In this document: positions 60,390 to 64,000 of the stretch, piece after piece
Position numbering within the stretch: position 1 is the first letter of the stretch
How the letters are laid out: each line of letters starts with the position of its first letter
Assembly: GCF_900120375.1 (NCBI RefSeq)
Contig: NZ_LT635480.1
Span: forward strand, 310,001-374,000
Length of the DNA: 64,000 nucleotides
Source of the DNA: Ndongobacter massiliensis
GTDB taxonomy: Bacteria; Bacillota; Clostridia; Tissierellales; Peptoniphilaceae
Direction: 5' to 3'
The notes under the pieces: generated by a model
The model's input: only the letters and a program-made list of their open reading frames with translations
Database searches by the model: none
What the model was told of the DNA's origin: nothing
Translations under genes and position numbers: made by a program

Positions 60390-61436
60390 ATGAAAAAGAA
60401 AAATTTAATAGTAGTACTGTTTGCAACTCTATCTATATTTTTGTTTAGCTCATGTTCTCACGGTGGACTGGGAGGAGATCAGATTGTTTGGAGATTTGCT
60501 CACGAAGAAACACCAGGTTCTATCCAAGATAGATATGCTCACGAGTTTAAAAGATTAGTAGAAGAAGAATTCGATGGGAAAATTCATGTAGAAATTTATC
60601 GTGCAGGAGAAATTGGATCAGTAAGTGACTATTTGGAATTCCAACAAGAAGGGCTACTTGCATTTTCAATTCTAAACCCAGGAACTACATCTACTACTAT
60701 TCCTGAAAACAACGTTTTTTATAATCACTTCTTACTTCCTGAAAACTATAAAGATATCCAGGAATTATTTAAAACCAGCAAAGCGATTCCTATGCTTAAT
60801 GCAATAAACGAACGTCAAAACCTAAAAGTTTTGGATTGGTTCTATGAAGGTTTTAATTACTGGACTGCAGATACCGAAATTCGCTCTCCACAAGATTTTT
60901 CCGGTGTTAGTATTAGAACTATGGCATCCCCCTTAATCGTAGCAAGCTATTCAGCGTATAACGCAAACCCTACACCGATGCCTTACACTGAAGTATATAC
61001 AGGACTTCAACTGAAACAAATTGACGCCCAAGTAAACCCGCTTTTTGCCATTCAAGAGATGCACTTTAACGAAGTACAAGATTATCTTATTGGAGCGCGC
61101 CAAGACGGTTTCGTCGCTTCACTTGTAACTTCTCCACACTTCTGGGAAGGGTTAGATTCTGATACTAAGGCGAAAGTTGAAGAAATTGTAGATAAATTAA
61201 ATGAGTTCGTATTTGAGGACCAAGAAAAACTTAACCAAGAAAGATTACAAATGATGCTCGATGATAGTGATATTAACTACATTGAACTTAATGAAGAAGA
61301 GAGAGCCGTCTTTAGAGAGGCTGCTCTTCCAGTACGAGCTGTATTCTTAAAATCTGTTGGTGAAGAAGGTGCTGAAATTTTGAGAATTTTAGACGAAGAT
61401 TCTCAAAGGATTAGGGAAAAAAATCGAGATCGTTAG
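60390..61436 (+). CDS. TRAP transporter substrate-binding lipoprotein (DctP-like)
   Basis: 348 residues with a lipoprotein signal (IFLFSSCSHGGLGGDQ; lipid Cys in the SSC box). DctP patterns follow: WRFAHEETPGSIQDRYAHEF, the conserved Arg in DFSGVSIRTMASPL, YTEVYTGLQLKQIDAQVNPL. The Arg predicts a carboxylate in the ligand. Anchored outside the membrane. Followed by a decayed copy of its own 3' end (61473-61550). Confidence 0.92.
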   Translation: MKKKNLIVVLFATLSIFLFSSCSHGGLGGDQIVWRFAHEETPGSIQDRYAHEFKRLVEEEFDGKIHVEIYRAGEIGSVSDYLEFQQEGLLAFSILNPGTTSTTIPENNVFYNHFLLPENYKDIQELFKTSKAIPMLNAINERQNLKVLDWFYEGFNYWTADTEIRSPQDFSGVSIRTMASPLIVASYSAYNANPTPMPYTEVYTGLQLKQIDAQVNPLFAIQEMHFNEVQDYLIGARQDGFVASLVTSPHFWEGLDSDTKAKVEEIVDKLNEFVFEDQEKLNQERLQMMLDDSDINYIELNEEERAVFREAALPVRAVFLKSVGEEGAEILRILDEDSQRIREKNRDR

Positions 61437-61472
61437 GAGGTAAAAAAATGTTATAGTTTCGATTAAACAATA

Positions 61473-61550
61473 AATTTTAAGTGTTTTGGATGAAGATCCG
61501 CAAGAACTATAGAAATTATAGAGAAAAAAAGATAATTAGGAGGTAACAAT
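61473..61550 (+). pseudogene. Remnant tail of a second dctP gene
   Basis: The bases 61473-61550 align with 61376-61448, the end of dctP plus its ribosome site and the next ATG. Translation gives ILSVLDEDPQEL then stops, against ILRILDEDSQRIREKNRDR in the intact gene. After the first copy, AGGAGGT leads to a dead ATGTTATAG; after the second, to the real M24 start. Confidence 0.7.
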
Positions 61551-62718
61551 GTTAAAGTTTAGCAACCAGGAATATCAGAGAAGACTTGAACTTGTGAAGA
61601 AAAGTATGGAAGAAAAAAATATTGACGTACTGTTAGTGACCAATCCTGCTAATATGAATTACTTAACAGGGTATAATGCCTGGTCATTTTATATGCACCA
61701 AATGGTAGCTGTATTTATAGACGAAAAAGAACCACTATGGATGGGTAGATTTATGGACGCTATTGCAGCTAGAAAAACTGCATGGCTACAACACGAAAAT
61801 ATTGTAGCGTATCCTGACAGTTACGTTCAATCTACAGTAGTTCATCCGATGGACTTTGTGGCGGACATTTTAAAAGAAAGAAAAAAAGATAAAAAACGTA
61901 TAGCTGTAGAAATGGATACGTATTACTTCACTGCTAAATGCTACGAAGTGTTAAAAGAAAATTTACCAAATGCTGAATTTGTAAATGGTCATAGGTTAGT
62001 TAACTGGGTTAAGGTTATTAAATCCGATGAAGAAATCGAATTTGTAAAAGCTGCTGGCAAGATCATGTCTAAAGGCATGAATGAAGCTATCAAATACCTA
62101 AATGTTGGAGTTAGGAAAAACGATATGGCGGCTGAAATCTATAGAACATTTACAGAAGGAACTGAAGAATTCGGCGGTGACTACTCAGCTATCGTTCCTT
62201 TAATGCCTACCGGCGTAGATGCAGGAGCATGTCACTTAACTTGGACTGATGAAAAATATAAAGAAGGAGATGTTGTAATTTTTGAGCTGGCGGGATGCTA
62301 TCAAAGATATCACTCTCCCATGTCAAGAACCATATCTTTAGGAAAACCTTCTGAGAAACTAAAAGAAACTGCTAAAATTACTATTGAGGGGCTTAATAAA
62401 GTGTTAGATTTTATTAAACCCGGAGTAACTGCAGAAGAAGCTGAATCCGTTTGGGCTAAAAACTTGGAAAAATATGGCCTATTTAAAGAATCCAGGATTG
62501 GTTATTCTACAGGCCTTAACTACCCCCCGGATTGGGGCGAAGATACTCTATCTCTAAGACCAGGAGACAAGACCATACTAAAACCAAATATGATTCTCCA
62601 CGTAATACCAGGTATGTATTTTGAAGATTTTGGTGTAGAGATTTCTGAGGCAATTAGAATTACTGAAGACGGTTGCGAGACCTTGGCAGATGTTGAAAGG
62701 AAGCTCTTTATTAAATAA
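61549..62718 (+). CDS. M24-family creatinase/ectoine-hydrolase-like enzyme
   Basis: 389 residues after TTAGGAGGTAACA. Creatinase-type N-domain (NPANMNYLTGYNAWSFYMHQ) and pita-bread C-domain: GACHLTWTDEKYKEGDVVIF, ELAGCYQRYHSPMSRTISLG, GYSTGLNYPPDWGEDTLSL, MILHVIPGMYFEDFGVEISE. These match the metal-free creatinase/EutD-DoeA (ectoine hydrolase) branch more than Xaa-Pro peptidases, whose HGTGHG metal loop is absent. Substrate is inferred only. Confidence 0.8.
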   Translation: MLKFSNQEYQRRLELVKKSMEEKNIDVLLVTNPANMNYLTGYNAWSFYMHQMVAVFIDEKEPLWMGRFMDAIAARKTAWLQHENIVAYPDSYVQSTVVHPMDFVADILKERKKDKKRIAVEMDTYYFTAKCYEVLKENLPNAEFVNGHRLVNWVKVIKSDEEIEFVKAAGKIMSKGMNEAIKYLNVGVRKNDMAAEIYRTFTEGTEEFGGDYSAIVPLMPTGVDAGACHLTWTDEKYKEGDVVIFELAGCYQRYHSPMSRTISLGKPSEKLKETAKITIEGLNKVLDFIKPGVTAEEAESVWAKNLEKYGLFKESRIGYSTGLNYPPDWGEDTLSLRPGDKTILKPNMILHVIPGMYFEDFGVEISEAIRITEDGCETLADVERKLFIK

Positions 62719-62778
62719 GAATTTTCAAACAGGTAAAAATAAATGGGGATGAGCCATAAGTCCCCAAGAGATATGAAG

Positions 62779-62815
62779 AACGGTCGCTAACAGGGTCACT
62801 TTTAGCGACCGTTTT
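62779..62815 (+). terminator. Terminator of the M20-TRAP-M24 operon
   Basis: AACGGTCGCTAA / TTAGCGACCGTT followed by TTTTC, 60 bases after the M24 stop. It overlaps by a few bases the region where the transposase relic ends. Confidence 0.85.
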
Positions 62816-62816
62816 T

Positions 62817-63137
62817 CTATAGGCGAACCACTGAAGAGTCTGCATAGAGACGATTAGATTTGTATAGATAGCATTTCATCTGTACCAGCAAATCTTCGTA
62901 GCGGTAATAGGATAAGCGAGAATAGAAGCGTTCACTATCATTGCGGTGGCTACGTTCCATTTTTCCATTATGCCTTGGGGCGTACGTGCGTTCGGATGCG
63001 AGATCTTTGGTCGGTGAGAACGGTCCATGAGTGATTCCTTGCTGCCGTCAAAACGGTGATTCCAACGCATAAGTGACGCTTTAAAATCTTGTAGCGGCGC
63101 AGAACAAAACGAAGGAATAGACGGAACTATCGGTTTA
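62817..63137 (-). pseudogene. IS481-like DDE transposase, frameshifted and internally deleted
   Basis: One minus-strand frame encodes the helix-turn-helix end (LMRWNHRFDGSKESLMDRSH, then RPKISHPNARTP). A second frame encodes the conserved C-terminus (RTYAPRHNGKMERSHRNDSE, then RFYSRLSYYRYEDLLVQ) to a stop at 62817-62819. The middle with the catalytic Asp residues is gone and the frames differ. The 250 bases up to 63400 carry no other gene. Confidence 0.7.
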
Positions 63138-63305
63138 CAGCATAGAAGCGCGTTCCTCAAATATGTGGAAGATAGCGTTGGTTTTTATTATATCGGAGGC
63201 ATAGAGAGAATCCTTTCTTTGTTTGCTTTCACTTTTATTGTACAGGATTTCTCTCTATCTTTTTTCTTCTTGGCCGCACATCAATTGTATCTCTACAGGA
63301 GCATT

Positions 63306-63393
63306 CGGAAGTTAGTCGATATAGCAATTGACTTTAGAATAGAATCGCTATACAATCTAATCGAAATTTAGTCGATAAAACGAGCAACTTCCG
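63306..63393 (+). promoter_or_regulatory. Promoter and repeats before the ATPase gene
   Basis: TTGACT (63328-63333), 17 bases, TACAAT (63351-63356). It is flanked by TTAGTCGATA at about 63312 and 63369 and by an inverted pair CGGAAGTT (63306-63313) / AACTTCCG (63386-63393). The layout suggests autoregulation. Confidence 0.45.
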
Positions 63394-63403
63394 AGGAGCT
63401 TAT

Positions 63404-64000
63404 ATGATTTTTAATAGGGATCGATACACCGAGGCGCTCATTAGAAAAAAATGGAATGGCAGAATTAAAGTGATTACCGGGGTACGAAGATGTGGTAAGA
63501 GTACGGTATTATTTGAGCTGTTTCAAAAGCATCTGCTTGAAACGGGGACGCCAAAAAGAAATATTATTTCCTTGGCGTTGGATGACGATACCAACAAGGA
63601 ATTTCGGGACCCCGATAAACTTTCAGAATATGTTCATAAATTATGCGGCGACAGCAGTGAACAGTACTTTCTTCTTCTTGATGAAATACAATTTGCTATT
63701 TCAAGAGAAGAACTGAAAAATACCAATGAACCGATCCGATTGTACAGTATTCTAAACGGTTTTCTTCACATGAAAAATGTTGACATCTATGTTACAGGCA
63801 GCAATTCCAAGTTGCTTTCAAAAGATGTCTCAACGGAATTTCGCGGGAGAGGCGACACAATACAGGTTTTCCCTTTATCTTTTCATGAATATTTAACCAT
63901 TGCGGGCAAAGATAAACGTGATGCCTATGATGAATATATTATGTATGGAGGGATGCCTTATCTGCTTCGTTTAGATAGCGATGAAGAAAAATATTCGTAC
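63404..64000 (+). CDS. AAA/DUF4143 ATPase, N-terminal part (runs off window)
   Basis: ATG 63404 after CGAGGAGCTTAT; 199 codons are visible. Walker A ITGVRRCGKSTVLFEL, Walker B YFLLLDEIQFAI, sensor YVTGSNSKLLSKDVSTEFRG, then FPLSFHEYL and YGGMPYLL of the AAA_14/DUF4143 family. These are common, scattered accessory ATPases of unknown role, often near mobile DNA. The DUF4143 domain lies mostly beyond base 64000. Confidence 0.85.
   Translation, partial: MIFNRDRYTEALIRKKWNGRIKVITGVRRCGKSTVLFELFQKHLLETGTPKRNIISLALDDDTNKEFRDPDKLSEYVHKLCGDSSEQYFLLLDEIQFAISREELKNTNEPIRLYSILNGFLHMKNVDIYVTGSNSKLLSKDVSTEFRGRGDTIQVFPLSFHEYLTIAGKDKRDAYDEYIMYGGMPYLLRLDSDEEKYSY

Noticed and set aside
1-64000. CRISPR arrays, tRNA and rRNA genes
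   Set aside because: No regularly spaced repeat-spacer series, no cloverleaf with a recognisable TTC-arm, and no rRNA-like stretch was seen by eye; a tRNAscan run would be decisive.

Overview
The window looks like a chromosomal segment of an anaerobic Clostridia/Tissierellia-type Firmicute. Evidence: strong AGGAGG ribosome sites, AddAB recombination genes, the clostridial SCIFF peptide with its radical-SAM maturase, a Bcd-EtfBA butyryl-CoA pathway, a doubled FeoA with FeoB, and DctQMP (TRAP) transport. The core (about 12.6-55 kb) is moderately GC-rich. The left flank (1-12.4 kb) and the right flank (56.6-64 kb) are mosaic mobile or foreign DNA, and 57.2-62.7 kb is clearly AT-rich. Genus cannot be fixed from the sequence alone.

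1-4.4 kb, minus strand: the end of a prophage or integrative-element replication module. It holds a family A DNA polymerase (runs off the window), a tiny membrane protein, DUF2815 (SSB-like), DUF2800 (Cas4-like nuclease), small unknowns and a sigma-region-4-like regulator. An intergenic stretch with strong RNA/DNA dyad structure and a 46-aa basic protein follow. 4.6-7.95 kb, plus strand: a compact three-gene ABC-three-component (ABC-3C) presumed defence/conflict operon plus an XRE regulator. 8.0-11.3 kb: an unusual five-gene cassette (MBL hydrolase, membrane protein, methyltransferase, alpha/beta hydrolase, second membrane protein). Its two membrane proteins look like diverged paralogues with a common Asp-x4-Asp motif. 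11.3-12.6 kb: mobile-element debris (triple 20-bp-period repeats like an IS21 end, a gutted hsdM, a possible mobilisation-protein tail).

12.6-31.3 kb, housekeeping: glutaredoxin-like protein, QueT with a structured leader, ROK glucokinase overlapping addB-addA, scfA-scfB, an Orn/Lys/Arg decarboxylase-family enzyme, a beta-CASP hydrolase, apt, then rpmG-secE-nusG-rplK-rplA and rplJ-rplL with an L10 leader. The ribosomal operon ends in a terminator with no rpoBC behind it. 31.4-37.5 kb: the acetyl-CoA to butyryl-CoA operon thlA-crt-hbd-bcd-etfB-etfA. 37.6-41.3 kb: gpmA and feoA-feoA-feoB, with two GTTA-N8-TAAC dyads at its promoters. 41.4-53.7 kb: a long run of co-directional genes (RNA methyltransferase, PAS-PP2C phosphatase, pgi, deoC, NUDIX, sirtuin, dnaE, pfkA, pyk, HIRAN protein), several overlapping; it ends in a terminator.

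53.8-62.7 kb: a PucR-family regulator diverges from a methionine gamma-lyase-like enzyme. An internally deleted IS256-like element then separates these from an AT-rich operon: M20 amidohydrolase, TRAP transporter (Q, M, P subunits) and an M24 creatinase/ectoine-hydrolase-like enzyme. Together these suggest import and hydrolysis of an amide or ectoine-like compound. A decayed second dctP tail sits inside this operon. 62.8-64 kb: a broken IS481-like transposase, then an AAA/DUF4143 ATPase running off the edge. No tRNA, rRNA or CRISPR array was seen.
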